64,000 nucleotides of DNA. Source: an uncultured Chitinophagaceae bacterium. GTDB lineage: Bacteria; Bacteroidota; Bacteroidia; Chitinophagales; Chitinophagaceae. The notes under the pieces are model-generated. The model had not been told where the DNA came from and made no database searches. It saw only the letters and a program-made list of their open reading frames with translations. Made by a program: the position numbers and the translations under genes. Below are positions 16,655 through 25,083 of the stretch, piece by piece (within the stretch, counting starts at the first letter, position 1; each line of letters begins with the position of its first letter). Location of the stretch: assembly GCA_937862815.1 (NCBI GenBank), contig CALMED010000007.1, positions 62,001 through 126,000 on the forward strand. Direction: 5' to 3'.

Positions 16655-17179
16655 ATGCAACGCATTATTCTGATTACCATCGCTTGCTTTTTTTGGAGCC
16701 TTGCGCTGGCCCAGCCACACAGCACGGCCATCAAACAGCGCGGACTGGACATGGCCCGCGCCCTGTTACGCAGCGATTTTGAAGGCTATGTATCGTACCT
16801 GCATCCGAAGCTGCGCAGCAACCCGGCCGACCAGCAGCAGATGAGGCAGGGCATTGACTCCGCCGAAAAGTACCGGAAGCAGCTGGGCATCAAAATCAGC
16901 AAAGTACTCATCGGCAACCCCGTGCCGGTGCAAACCTATAAGACGGTGCTGCAGTCGGCACTCGTGCAAACCACCACCATTGAGTCGCTGATGGGCAGCA
17001 TTGTAACGGAGAACGTGCTGGTTGCTTTGTCGGAAGACGGCGGCCGCACCTGGTATTTTGCGGAAGGAACGCTGTATGAAAAACTGCAAAAGGAAAAGGG
17101 GCTTCCGCCGCTCAGTCCCGACCTGCAACTGCCGCCCGTTAAACCGCCGGTGGTGAAGCCGGCCGCTGTGCCTAAATAA
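16655..17179 (+). CDS. secreted protein of unknown function
   Basis: The 174-aa protein has a signal peptide (cleavage after ...WSLALA, about residue 19) and a mature part with mixed helix and strand, including [15 protein letters not shown] and a C-terminal proline-rich tail (about residues 150-174). The pattern of a helix followed by a curved sheet, with [16 protein letters not shown] near the end, resembles NTF2-like or SnoaL-like small proteins, but I cannot assign it to a family. It starts 12 bp after the ABC permease, so it may be part of that operon. Its last 8 bp overlap the convergent epimerase gene. Confidence 0.75.
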   Translation: MQRIILITIACFFWSLALAQPHSTAIKQRGLDMARALLRSDFEGYVSYLHPKLRSNPADQQQMRQGIDSAEKYRKQLGIKISKVLIGNPVPVQTYKTVLQSALVQTTTIESLMGSIVTENVLVALSEDGGRTWYFAEGTLYEKLQKEKGLPPLSPDLQLPPVKPPVVKPAAVPK

Positions 17180-18077
17180 GTTCGTTGAGCGCCGCCTGCA
17201 GGGTGGGGTAGAGGAACTGGAACCCGCTTTTGCTGATTTTTCCGGCGCTCACGGTGCAGCTTTTCAGCACTTCGTCGCTCATCTCTCCCAGCACCAGTTT
17301 CAGCAGAAAGGCCGGCACATACACCGGTACAAAAGCACGTCCCCGGAGGTGCTGTGCCAATCCCAACGTAAGCGTTTTGTTGTTTACCGGGTGCGGGGCC
17401 ACGGCGTTGAAGGCACCCTGCAGCGGCTGGTGGAGGGCGTGGAGGAACATGCGGCAAAGATCGTCGATGTGAATCCAGCTGATGACCTGCCGGCCGTTAC
17501 CCAGAATAGCAGCAATACCCCCCCGTAGCGGTTTCCGGAATTCGCGGAAAGCGCCGCCCTCGTTGCTCAGCACGATGCCCGTACGCAGCTTCACCAGCCG
17601 GATGCCCAGCTCCGTCACCGGCTCCATGCTGCTTTCCCAGAGCGAGCAGGTGGTGCCCAGAAAATCGGTGGCTGCCGGGTCGTTTTCGGTGAAGGGAAGC
17701 CCGGTATCGGGGCCGTACCAGCCGATGGCCGAGGCGCTGATGACGGTGCGTACATTGTGTGGATGGGTGCGTAAAGCCTGCACCAGCAGTTCGCTGCTGT
17801 GGGTGCGGCTTTCGCGGATCTCGATCTTACGCCGGGCGGTCCACCGTTTCTCCGCCACCCCTGCACCTGCGAGGTGGATGATGGCCTCCGCACCCTCCAG
17901 GGCGGCGGGATCGAGTGTGCCCGCTTCCAGGTCCCAGTGGAAAAATGAAATGCCGTTGCGGGTGCTGCCCCCCGGCTGGCGGGTCAGTACCCGTACTTCG
18001 TGTCCCTGTTGCAGCAGGAGGCGGGTGAGCTGTCGTCCAACTAATCCCGTGCCGCCTGTGATACAAATGATGGCCAT
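17172..18077 (-). CDS. TIGR01777 family epimerase (YfcH-like, SDR fold)
   Basis: The 301-aa protein is an atypical short-chain dehydrogenase. The N-terminal nucleotide-binding loop is [10 protein letters not shown] (residues 8-17), with the extended-SDR features [10 protein letters not shown] near residue 115 and an SLWESSMEP helix. The C-terminal 50 residues ([15 protein letters not shown]...[13 protein letters not shown]) are the DUF1731 module that characterises the TIGR01777/YfcH group. The substrate is unknown for the family. The stop codon lies inside the end of the convergent gene at 16655-17179. Confidence 0.93.
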   Translation of the reverse strand: MAIICITGGTGLVGRQLTRLLLQQGHEVRVLTRQPGGSTRNGISFFHWDLEAGTLDPAALEGAEAIIHLAGAGVAEKRWTARRKIEIRESRTHSSELLVQALRTHPHNVRTVISASAIGWYGPDTGLPFTENDPAATDFLGTTCSLWESSMEPVTELGIRLVKLRTGIVLSNEGGAFREFRKPLRGGIAAILGNGRQVISWIHIDDLCRMFLHALHQPLQGAFNAVAPHPVNNKTLTLGLAQHLRGRAFVPVYVPAFLLKLVLGEMSDEVLKSCTVSAGKISKSGFQFLYPTLQAALNELI

Positions 18078-18239
18078 GCAGAATTTTTAATGCAGATTTG
18101 CACCACAAGATAATTTTTAACGGGTTCTTTGGAACGAAATCTGCGCTTTGCGTGTAATTTTAAAAGAGTGGTGTGCCGGAGTCACAATCGCAGTTGGAAG
18201 GGAGAGCCGGCTGCCACCACCGGAAAACATACAAGTAAC

Positions 18240-19796
18240 ATGAAAAGTTTGAAATACGGATGGGTGCTGATGTTGCTGGGCGCATGCCTGTGGCAACAAC
18301 CGACTACGGCGCAGCGGATTTTTTATTCGGAGCCCGACCGGGACGATGTACGCAACTTGAAGTTTGAAATACTGGGCAAATACGGCGACAATTACCTGGT
18401 GTACAAAACCCAACGCTCGCGGCACCAGATCGTTCTCTTTTCCGCCGATATGCAGCCGAAAGAAAAAGTGAACCTCGACTTCATCCCCGAGCGCGTGGGG
18501 AGTGTTGATTTCTTTACCGGCCCCAATTCGCTTCTCCTGGTGTACCAGTACCAGCGCAAAAGCATCGCTTATTGCATGGGGGTGCAGCTCGATGCCAACG
18601 GCCGTACGATAGGTGAACCCCTGGTGCTGGATACCACGCATACCAGTGCAACCAGTGAAAGCAAGATTTATTCGGTCATTGCCAGCGACGACAGGCAGAA
18701 GCTGATGGTGTTCAAGATGCGCAACCGCTTCCGCGATGAGTTCCAGTTTCAGACCCTGTTACTCAGCAGTACACTCATGCCCATCCGCCGGGCCGGCTTC
18801 GTCTACGTACTCGAAAACAACAAAGAGTCCATCGCCGATTTCTACCTCGATAACGACGGTAACTTTCTCTTTACCCATGTGATCCGCCCCGGGCAGCGGG
18901 AGTACATCAGCAAAGCCCGCCTCAGCGTGCTGCGTACCTACGACGATACCGTAAAGACCTACCCGCTCACCATCAACAATGTGTTTCTTGATGAACTGCG
19001 CATCAAAGTGGATAACACCAACGGCCGCTACATCCTTGCTTCGTTCTATTCCAAATTGCGGCGCGGTAATATTGACGGTCTCTTCCTCGCCGTGGTGAAC
19101 AAGGACCTGGTGAGTCCGGATGTGGAACGGGTCTTCGAATTTGGCGATGATTTCCGCAATGCGGCCCGCGGAGAAGCCAAGTCCGCCGTGGCTTTCAACG
19201 ACTTTTACCTCAAGCATTTCATTGTGAAGAAAGACGGCGGCGTACTCATGACCGCCGAAAGTTCCTACAGCAGTGACCGGGGTAATAATTTCAACCGGTG
19301 GGACAATCCCTGGATGTGGGGTTCTCCCTGGGGGCCCGGCGGTTACTGGGGCTGGAACCCTTACAGTCCCTGGGGCTGGGGAGGTTGGAACAATCCCTGG
19401 GGCTGGAACAGTTTTGGCGGCGCACCCCGGCAGATGGTGCGCTATTTTGCCGATAACATCATGGTGTTGTCGTTCGACAAGGAGGGCATGATGGAATGGA
19501 ACAACATCGTAACCAAATCCCAGTTCAACGATAACAGCGACGACCTGCTTTCCTACCAGATCATGAACTCGGGTGCTGAACTACTCTTCCTGTACAACGA
19601 ATGGAGCCGCCGCAACCCGCTGCTCGCTGCCCAATCGCTGGAACCCGGCGGAAAGGTCAATCGCCAGCAGCCGCTGCGGAGCCTCGACAAAGACTACCAG
19701 TTCCTCATCCGGTTTGGCAAGCAGGTCTCGGCCCGGGAGATGCTGGTGCCCGTGATGTACCGCAACGCCTTCTGTTTTGCCCGAATCGAATTCTAA
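18240..19796 (+). CDS. exported protein of unknown function with a Trp/Gly/Pro-rich insert
   Basis: The 518-aa protein starts at the ATG at 18240, directly before a signal peptide (MLLGACLWQQPTTAQ); an upstream in-frame extension exists but is basic and lacks coding character. The mature protein looks like a beta-propeller or other all-beta repeat: successive strands such as NYLVYKTQRSRHQIVLF and NFLFTHVIRPGQREYIS. Between residues about 350 and 400 there is a low-complexity tract dominated by Trp, Gly, Pro and Asn (nucleotides about 19291-19425). I do not recognise the family. Likely periplasmic or surface exposed. Confidence 0.7.
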   Translation: MKSLKYGWVLMLLGACLWQQPTTAQRIFYSEPDRDDVRNLKFEILGKYGDNYLVYKTQRSRHQIVLFSADMQPKEKVNLDFIPERVGSVDFFTGPNSLLLVYQYQRKSIAYCMGVQLDANGRTIGEPLVLDTTHTSATSESKIYSVIASDDRQKLMVFKMRNRFRDEFQFQTLLLSSTLMPIRRAGFVYVLENNKESIADFYLDNDGNFLFTHVIRPGQREYISKARLSVLRTYDDTVKTYPLTINNVFLDELRIKVDNTNGRYILASFYSKLRRGNIDGLFLAVVNKDLVSPDVERVFEFGDDFRNAARGEAKSAVAFNDFYLKHFIVKKDGGVLMTAESSYSSDRGNNFNRWDNPWMWGSPWGPGGYWGWNPYSPWGWGGWNNPWGWNSFGGAPRQMVRYFADNIMVLSFDKEGMMEWNNIVTKSQFNDNSDDLLSYQIMNSGAELLFLYNEWSRRNPLLAAQSLEPGGKVNRQQPLRSLDKDYQFLIRFGKQVSAREMLVPVMYRNAFCFARIEF

Positions 19797-19839
19797 TCCC
19801 CTGAAGCAAGCCGGAGGCTGCTGCAGGGGAATTCCTGAT

Positions 19840-19847
19840 TATATTTG
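19840..19847 (+). promoter_or_regulatory. candidate -7 element before the DUF6427-like gene
   Basis: TATATTTG is an exact TAnnTTTG match, about 50 bp before the GTG start at 19896. No good -33 element is seen, so confidence is low. Confidence 0.35.
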
Positions 19848-19895
19848 GAAAGTTGGGTTTCTTTCGAAATGTTTGTGGCTCAATTGGCATAACAG

Positions 19896-20885
19896 GTGAT
19901 CCGATTTTTTTCCGGTAACAATCCGCTCAACGTACTGCTGCTCTTCTTCCTGGGGGTGTTGCTGAAGCTGCCCTATTTCCTGGAGCCGGTGGTACCGCAG
20001 GCCGATGATACCGATGGATTTCTGTACAGCCTGCTTCTGGGCTGGCTGCAACCGGCCGGCACTTTTTTCCCCTCGCTGTACCCCATCCTCAGTTACCTGC
20101 TGCTGTTTGTGCAGGCGGTGACCTTCAACGGTCTCATCAACCGGCAGAAGCTGTTTCCGCAGCCCAACCTGCTGCTGGCCTTTTCCTTCCTGCTGATCAC
20201 CAGCCTGGTGCCCGACTGGAACGTGCTCTCACCCGGTCTCCTCATCAACACCGTGATGGTTTGGGCCTGGCCCCAGATGGTGGGCTTGTACCACAACAGC
20301 CAGCCCAAGGGCAACCTCTTTAACCTCGGCTTTGGGTTCGGGGTTTGTTCGTTCATCTATTTCCCGTCGGTCTACTACCTCGTGCTGCTCATCGTGGCCC
20401 TGGCCATCTACCGTCCGGTGCAGATCACGGAGTGGCTGGTGGCCATCATCGGGGTACTGACCCCGTTCTATTTTCTGCTGGTGTATTTCTACGTATGGGA
20501 CCAGTGGCACCTGGTGCAAAACCTCATCCCGGTCCACAGCCTGCGACTGCCCAACGTGCCGTTTAATACCTCTTTCTGGATCACATTTACCCTGGTGAAC
20601 CTGCCCCTTGTGCTGGGCGTCCTGCTCAGCCGCCGCTTCGTGGCGCGTATGCTGGTACATGCCCGCAAGAGCTGGAGCTTTATGCTGGTGTACCTGCTGG
20701 TGGCGCTCTTCCTGCCCTTCATCAACAGCCATGGCGGCCTCAGTCACTTTGTACTGGCGGCCGTGCCGGTGAGTTTTTTCCATGCCGGCTTCTACACGGC
20801 TCCCCGTAACAAGCGCATCCCGGAACTGCTGGTTTGGGCCGGCATTGCCTGGGTGGTTATAAATTATTTTACCGTCCACGGATAG
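19896..20885 (+). CDS. polytopic membrane protein, DUF6427-like
   Basis: The 329-aa protein has about eight to ten hydrophobic segments and starts with GTG. Its size, the N-terminal [18 protein letters not shown] segment and the [16 protein letters not shown] loop are like the DUF6427 family of Bacteroidota membrane proteins, which are found near cell-envelope genes; I give this from memory of the family. Function is unknown. It ends 28 bp before purQ, and the purQ promoter lies in that gap. Confidence 0.7.
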   Translation: MIRFFSGNNPLNVLLLFFLGVLLKLPYFLEPVVPQADDTDGFLYSLLLGWLQPAGTFFPSLYPILSYLLLFVQAVTFNGLINRQKLFPQPNLLLAFSFLLITSLVPDWNVLSPGLLINTVMVWAWPQMVGLYHNSQPKGNLFNLGFGFGVCSFIYFPSVYYLVLLIVALAIYRPVQITEWLVAIIGVLTPFYFLLVYFYVWDQWHLVQNLIPVHSLRLPNVPFNTSFWITFTLVNLPLVLGVLLSRRFVARMLVHARKSWSFMLVYLLVALFLPFINSHGGLSHFVLAAVPVSFFHAGFYTAPRNKRIPELLVWAGIAWVVINYFTVHG

Positions 20886-20891
20886 ACGGGT

Positions 20892-20899
20892 TACCTTTG
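20892..20899 (+). promoter_or_regulatory. purQ promoter -7 element
   Basis: TACCTTTG is an exact TAnnTTTG match 14 bp before the purQ start codon; TTTA at 20868-20871 lies 20 bp upstream. It would give a leader of fewer than 10 nt. Confidence 0.55.
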
Positions 20900-20913
20900 C
20901 GTTTTTACCGCGT

Positions 20914-21588
20914 ATGAAATTCGGAATTGTTGTTTTTCCCGGCTCCAACTGCGACCGCGACATGCAGGATGCCCTGCAGCAGGACCTGCAACAGGAAGTG
21001 CACATGCTCTGGCACAAAGACCGCGACCTCAGCCATTTTTCCACCGACGACTGCATTGTGCTGCCGGGCGGTTTTTCCTACGGCGACTACCTCCGCTGCG
21101 GGGCCATTGCCCGCTTCAGTCCCATGATGCAGAGCGTGATTGATTTTGCCGGCCGCGGCGGCAAGGTGCTGGGCGTGTGCAACGGCTTCCAGATCCTCTG
21201 CGAGTCGCACCTCCTCCCCGGCGTACTGCTGCGCAACGCCAACCAGAAGTTCATCTGCAAAAACGTGTACATCACCCCCGGCAACGGGCAGGCGCTTAAA
21301 ATCCCCATCGCCCACGGAGAAGGCCGCTATTTTGCCGACCCGGCGACCCTCGACCAACTGGAGGCCAACGGCCAGGTGCTGTTTCGTTACTGCGATGCGG
21401 CGGGCCAGGTAACCGACGCCGCCAACCCCAACGGGTCGTTCCGCAACATCGCGGGCATCCGCAATGCGGCGGGTAATGTCATGGGGATGATGCCCCACCC
21501 GGAACGGGCCGCCAACCCCCTCCTGGGCAATACCGACGGACAAGTCCTGCTCAACGCCCTGTTCCCCGCAACAGCAGTTGTGGCCTGA
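20914..21588 (+). CDS. purQ: phosphoribosylformylglycinamidine synthase, glutaminase subunit
   Basis: The 224-aa protein is PurQ, which supplies ammonia from glutamine to the FGAR amidotransferase step of purine synthesis. The start [14 protein letters not shown], the loop [13 protein letters not shown] and the nucleophile Cys89 in LGVCNGFQ are diagnostic, and the catalytic histidine and glutamate are in GMMPHPERA. PurQ works with PurL and PurS; neither is within the window, so the complex is encoded at separate places. The gene has its own promoter in the gap after the DUF6427-like gene. Confidence 0.97.
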   Translation: MKFGIVVFPGSNCDRDMQDALQQDLQQEVHMLWHKDRDLSHFSTDDCIVLPGGFSYGDYLRCGAIARFSPMMQSVIDFAGRGGKVLGVCNGFQILCESHLLPGVLLRNANQKFICKNVYITPGNGQALKIPIAHGEGRYFADPATLDQLEANGQVLFRYCDAAGQVTDAANPNGSFRNIAGIRNAAGNVMGMMPHPERAANPLLGNTDGQVLLNALFPATAVVA

Positions 21589-21698
21589 AACAGCCCGTTG
21601 GTCACCCGGAAAAGGCCGGATGACACAGTTTTGTAACTTTTGCAACATTTCCTCCGGATATTTGGAAGCATCTTTGCAGTACCATTCAAAACAGTACG

Positions 21699-22151
21699 AT
21701 GAAGCAACTTTTTACCACCGCCGTCTTCCTGCTCGCCGGCTTGCTGGCCACCGCCCAGAGCGGCACCAAAGTGAAGTGGAACTACAGCGCCAAAAAACTG
21801 GCGGCCAATAAATACGAAGTGCGCCTCACCGCCACCATCGATAAAGGCTGGCACCTTTACAGCCAGCAGCAGAGCGAAGACGCCATCGCCCTGCCCACCA
21901 CCATCAGCTTTGCGAAGAACCCGCTGGTGACCCTGGTAGACAAAACCAAGGAGGTGGGCAAGCTGTACGACCAGTACGACAAGGCCACGGCCTCCCGTTC
22001 CAGGTTTTATTCCGATAAAGTGGAATTTGTGCAGGTGGTAACCACCCGCGGTACGGTAAAGACCACCGTGAGCGGCGAAGTGGAGTTCATGGTGTGCGAC
22101 GACAAACAATGCCTGCCGCCCGATAAAGTGAAGTTTTCGGTTGCCCTGTAA
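21699..22151 (+). CDS. stand-alone DsbD N-terminal (DsbD-alpha-like) periplasmic protein with intact cysteine pair
   Basis: The 150-aa protein has a signal peptide (cleavage after ...LLATA) and a single immunoglobulin-like domain of the DsbD N-terminal type: [26 protein letters not shown], then a C-terminal [19 protein letters not shown]. Cys133 and Cys138 correspond to the redox pair of nDsbD that passes electrons to periplasmic partners. The dsbD gene at 22272-24224 starts 120 bp downstream and its own N-terminal domain is homologous (KLAANKYEV against KLAAQEYDL) but lacks both cysteines. The inferred role is a redox partner delivering electrons from DsbD in trans. Confidence 0.88.
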   Translation: MKQLFTTAVFLLAGLLATAQSGTKVKWNYSAKKLAANKYEVRLTATIDKGWHLYSQQQSEDAIALPTTISFAKNPLVTLVDKTKEVGKLYDQYDKATASRSRFYSDKVEFVQVVTTRGTVKTTVSGEVEFMVCDDKQCLPPDKVKFSVAL

Positions 22152-22271
22152 ACGGCTGCCAGGTGATTGAGTGCGCATGATTGGTGCGGTGTGCAACCCC
22201 TGTTACCGTTCCGGATGATTCCGTATTAACCGCGCTGCCTGACAAGCACCTCTACGTTCAATTACCTGCTT

Positions 22272-24224
22272 ATGCGACTGTTTTTTCTACGTCAACTCCT
22301 CCCCGTTGTTTTCTTCCTGTTTTCCGGATCGCTGGTTGCGCAGGAGGCCGCGCCCGTGAGCTGGCAGGTTCGCAGTGAAAAACTGGCGGCCCAGGAATAT
22401 GATCTCATCTTCAGCGGTAGAATAACGGCTGGAAAATTTCTTTACCTCTTTACCCAGGATGCCGAAGGACTCGACTCGCTCACGGTGTTGTTTGCCGACA
22501 GCGCCATCGGTAAGCCCGAAGCCCTGCAGGTGCTGCGGGGAAGCGCTCCTTACACCGATCCTCTTTTCGACCAAAAAAAGGTGATCATTGCCCGGGAATC
22601 CGTTGAACTGCGGCAACGCATCCGCATCAACGGCCCGGTGCCCGCCAACTTACGCGGCACCCTGGTGTTCACCACCGGAGCCCCCGACGAGTTTCTTCCC
22701 GCCCAGGAGTTTGCCTTCGAAACCCCGCTGGAAGGCGGCGTATCACAGCAGGCCCGCATCCGCATCGAAAGCATTGACGTGAACAACCCGCAGGTGAGCT
22801 GCGGCGACGAGGGTACCGAAGGCAAGGGCCTTTGGGGCATCTTCCTGCTGGGACTTATCGGCGGGTTCATTGCCCTGCTCACGCCCTGTGTGTTTCCGCT
22901 GATACCACTCACCGTTTCGTTTTTCACCAAGCGCAGCGGCACCCGGCAGCAGGCCATTGGCCGGGCCTTGCTCTACGGCTTCTTCATCTTCCTGATCTAC
23001 CTGCTGCTGAGCATCCCGTTCCACCTGCTCGACCAGACCAACCCCGAGATCCTCAATAACATTTCCACCAACGTGTGGCTCAACCTGCTCTTCTTCGTCA
23101 TCTTCGTGGTGTTTGCCATTTCGTTCTTCGGCTATTTCGAAATCTCCCTGCCCGGCAACTTCGCCAGCGGTACCGATTCCAAGGCCAGCATTTCGAGCTT
23201 CAGCGGCATCTTCTTCATGGCCCTCACCCTGGCCATCGTATCGTTTTCCTGCACCGGTCCCATCCTCGGCTCCCTGCTGGCCGGCGCCCTCACCAAGGAA
23301 GGCGGCGCCTGGCAGCTCACCTTTGGCATGGGCGGCTTTGGGCTGGGACTGGCCCTGCCGTTCGGCATCTTCGCCCTGTTCCCGCAGTGGCTGCAGTCGC
23401 TGCCCAAAAGCGGCGGCTGGCTCAACACCGTGAAGGTGGTGCTGGGCTTCCTGGAGCTGGCCATGGCGGTGAAGTTTCTCAGCAACGCCGACCTCGTGGA
23501 GCAGTGGGGCTTCCTGAAGCGGGAGACCTTCTTCGCCATCTGGATCGTGATTGGCATTGCCATCGTGCTCTACCTGCTGGGCGTGATCCGCTTCCCGCAC
23601 GACGATAAGAAGATCTCCATCGGTAAAATGCGCTGGGCCTTCATTCTGCTTTTTGCCGCCATGACCATCTACCTCCTGCCCGGTGTCACCAATACAAAAG
23701 CCGCCAACCTGGGCCTCATCAGCGGCTTCCCGCCGCCGCTCTGTTACAGCCTGTACAAACATCCTGTCAACTGCGACCATTCGCTGGAACCCCTGCGGGA
23801 TTACGACGAAGCGCTGGCGCTGGCCCGGCAAACGAACAAGCCGCTGTTGATTGACTTCACCGGCTGGGCCTGCGTGAACTGCCGGCGCATGGAAGAGAAC
23901 GTGTGGACCGACCCCGGCGTATCGGAACTCATGCGCAAGGAGTTTGTGGTGGTGAGCCTGTACGTGGATGAGCGCCGCGTGCTGCCATCGGCGCAGCAGC
24001 AGACCTTCACCACCAAAACGGGCGCAAAGAAAGCGATCATCACCGTGGGCGACCAGTGGGCCACCTTCCAGAGCGAGAACTTCAACGCGGTGGCCCAGCC
24101 CCAGTACGCCATCCTCGACGGCGCAGAGCGGGCCCTCACCCGTACCAAGGGCTATACCCCCACGGCCGGCGAGTTTAAAGCCTGGCTGGAATGCGGGCTG
24201 GAGGCTTACCGCCGCCAGCAGTAA
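22272..24224 (+). CDS. dsbD: thiol:disulfide interchange protein DsbD with a cysteine-less N-terminal domain
   Basis: The 650-aa protein has a signal peptide (to about residue 23), an N-terminal DsbD-alpha-like domain (25-155), an eight-helix transmembrane core (about 185-470) and a C-terminal thioredoxin-like domain (500-650). Membrane cysteines are Cys206 in LLTPCVFPL and Cys327 in VSFSCTGPIL, and the C-terminal pair is Cys534-Cys537 in GWACVNCRRM. It carries reducing power from cytoplasmic thioredoxin to the periplasm. In the N-terminal domain the cysteine positions are Gly136 and Phe141 (TTGAPDEFLP), so this domain cannot take part in thiol exchange. The neighbouring gene at 21699 supplies such a domain with both cysteines. 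Confidence 0.95.
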   Translation: MRLFFLRQLLPVVFFLFSGSLVAQEAAPVSWQVRSEKLAAQEYDLIFSGRITAGKFLYLFTQDAEGLDSLTVLFADSAIGKPEALQVLRGSAPYTDPLFDQKKVIIARESVELRQRIRINGPVPANLRGTLVFTTGAPDEFLPAQEFAFETPLEGGVSQQARIRIESIDVNNPQVSCGDEGTEGKGLWGIFLLGLIGGFIALLTPCVFPLIPLTVSFFTKRSGTRQQAIGRALLYGFFIFLIYLLLSIPFHLLDQTNPEILNNISTNVWLNLLFFVIFVVFAISFFGYFEISLPGNFASGTDSKASISSFSGIFFMALTLAIVSFSCTGPILGSLLAGALTKEGGAWQLTFGMGGFGLGLALPFGIFALFPQWLQSLPKSGGWLNTVKVVLGFLELAMAVKFLSNADLVEQWGFLKRETFFAIWIVIGIAIVLYLLGVIRFPHDDKKISIGKMRWAFILLFAAMTIYLLPGVTNTKAANLGLISGFPPPLCYSLYKHPVNCDHSLEPLRDYDEALALARQTNKPLLIDFTGWACVNCRRMEENVWTDPGVSELMRKEFVVVSLYVDERRVLPSAQQQTFTTKTGAKKAIITVGDQWATFQSENFNAVAQPQYAILDGAERALTRTKGYTPTAGEFKAWLECGLEAYRRQQ

Positions 24225-24252
24225 TTGCCGCGGAGGTTTTGTACATTCAGGC

Positions 24253-25065
24253 ATGAAAGGAAGTGTTCTTCACCTTTGTTATTTATTTATTTTCCTGGCT
24301 GCCTGCCAGCCCGTACACCGGATTGCCGTACCCGAACGCCGTTCCAGCCTTTCCGGTTCGGCTTTCTACCGGCAGGTGGCGCCCTGGCCGGCGGCCCGCG
24401 CCGATTCCCTGGCCCGGCAGGAACTGCTGGCCGGCAATCTCCCTTCCTTTCTGGGGCGCTTTCAACGTATCTGGCTTGCTGTTACCGACAGCTCCACCGG
24501 GCGCCGCTACCGGGCTGCTGTGTTTGTGGCGCCCGATTACCTGGCGGTGGGCACCGATGCCGACTGGGCCCGCATCCCCCTGCAGCCGGGAACGGCCCAG
24601 CAGGTGGCCGACCGGCTGGACTGTTTTTTACCCACCCGCGCCCTGGTGGATGCTATTTACCGCGCTGCTGCCGTGCGGCTGGAGCCGGTGCCGTTGTTTG
24701 CCTACCGCGACAGTACCCCCACCTGGTGGCACCACCACCTCATCCTCGAAGGGCAGCGCCGCGGACGGAGGGGGCTGGTAGCTGGTCATAAAAAAGATGT
24801 GGTGATCAGTGGGGCCGTGCTGCGGGACCAGCGCCCCAACCGCGTGGCTATATACGGCTGGCACCGCACCGACGGCCGGCCCATACAACCACTCTACACC
24901 GGGCATGTGAACACCTACGTGGATTACAGCCACGGCATCCGCCTCGTGTACCGCCGCCTGCGGGTGGATGGCAGGTGGATGGATTACACCGAACTGCTGC
25001 GGCATCCCGTGCTGCGGCGGCTGTTGTGTGATGAGGCGGATTGCGGGATGGAGCGCTACAACTAA
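24253..25065 (+). CDS. lipoprotein of unknown function
   Basis: The 270-aa protein starts at the ATG at 24253, which directly precedes a lipoprotein signal peptide with lipobox IFLAAC (Cys18). The mature part is rich in Arg and aromatic residues and contains YTGHVNTYVDYSHGIRLVYR, a block that I have an impression of in Bacteroidota hypothetical proteins but cannot name. Conserved-looking His and Asp in that block (HV..YVDYSHG) would fit a metal-binding or catalytic site. Located 28 bp after dsbD, on the same strand. Function unknown. Confidence 0.75.
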   Translation: MKGSVLHLCYLFIFLAACQPVHRIAVPERRSSLSGSAFYRQVAPWPAARADSLARQELLAGNLPSFLGRFQRIWLAVTDSSTGRRYRAAVFVAPDYLAVGTDADWARIPLQPGTAQQVADRLDCFLPTRALVDAIYRAAAVRLEPVPLFAYRDSTPTWWHHHLILEGQRRGRRGLVAGHKKDVVISGAVLRDQRPNRVAIYGWHRTDGRPIQPLYTGHVNTYVDYSHGIRLVYRRLRVDGRWMDYTELLRHPVLRRLLCDEADCGMERYN

Positions 25066-25083
25066 GAGCGGCGTTCAGTCCCC

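Noticed and set aside
18129..18239. N-terminal extension of the protein at 18240
   Set aside because: The extension is basic and lies before a clear signal peptide; the ATG at 18240 is the natural start.
22743..24254. A 503-aa minus-strand frame across dsbD
   Set aside because: It is antisense to dsbD and rich in His, Gly and Glu from reverse reading; no real protein features.
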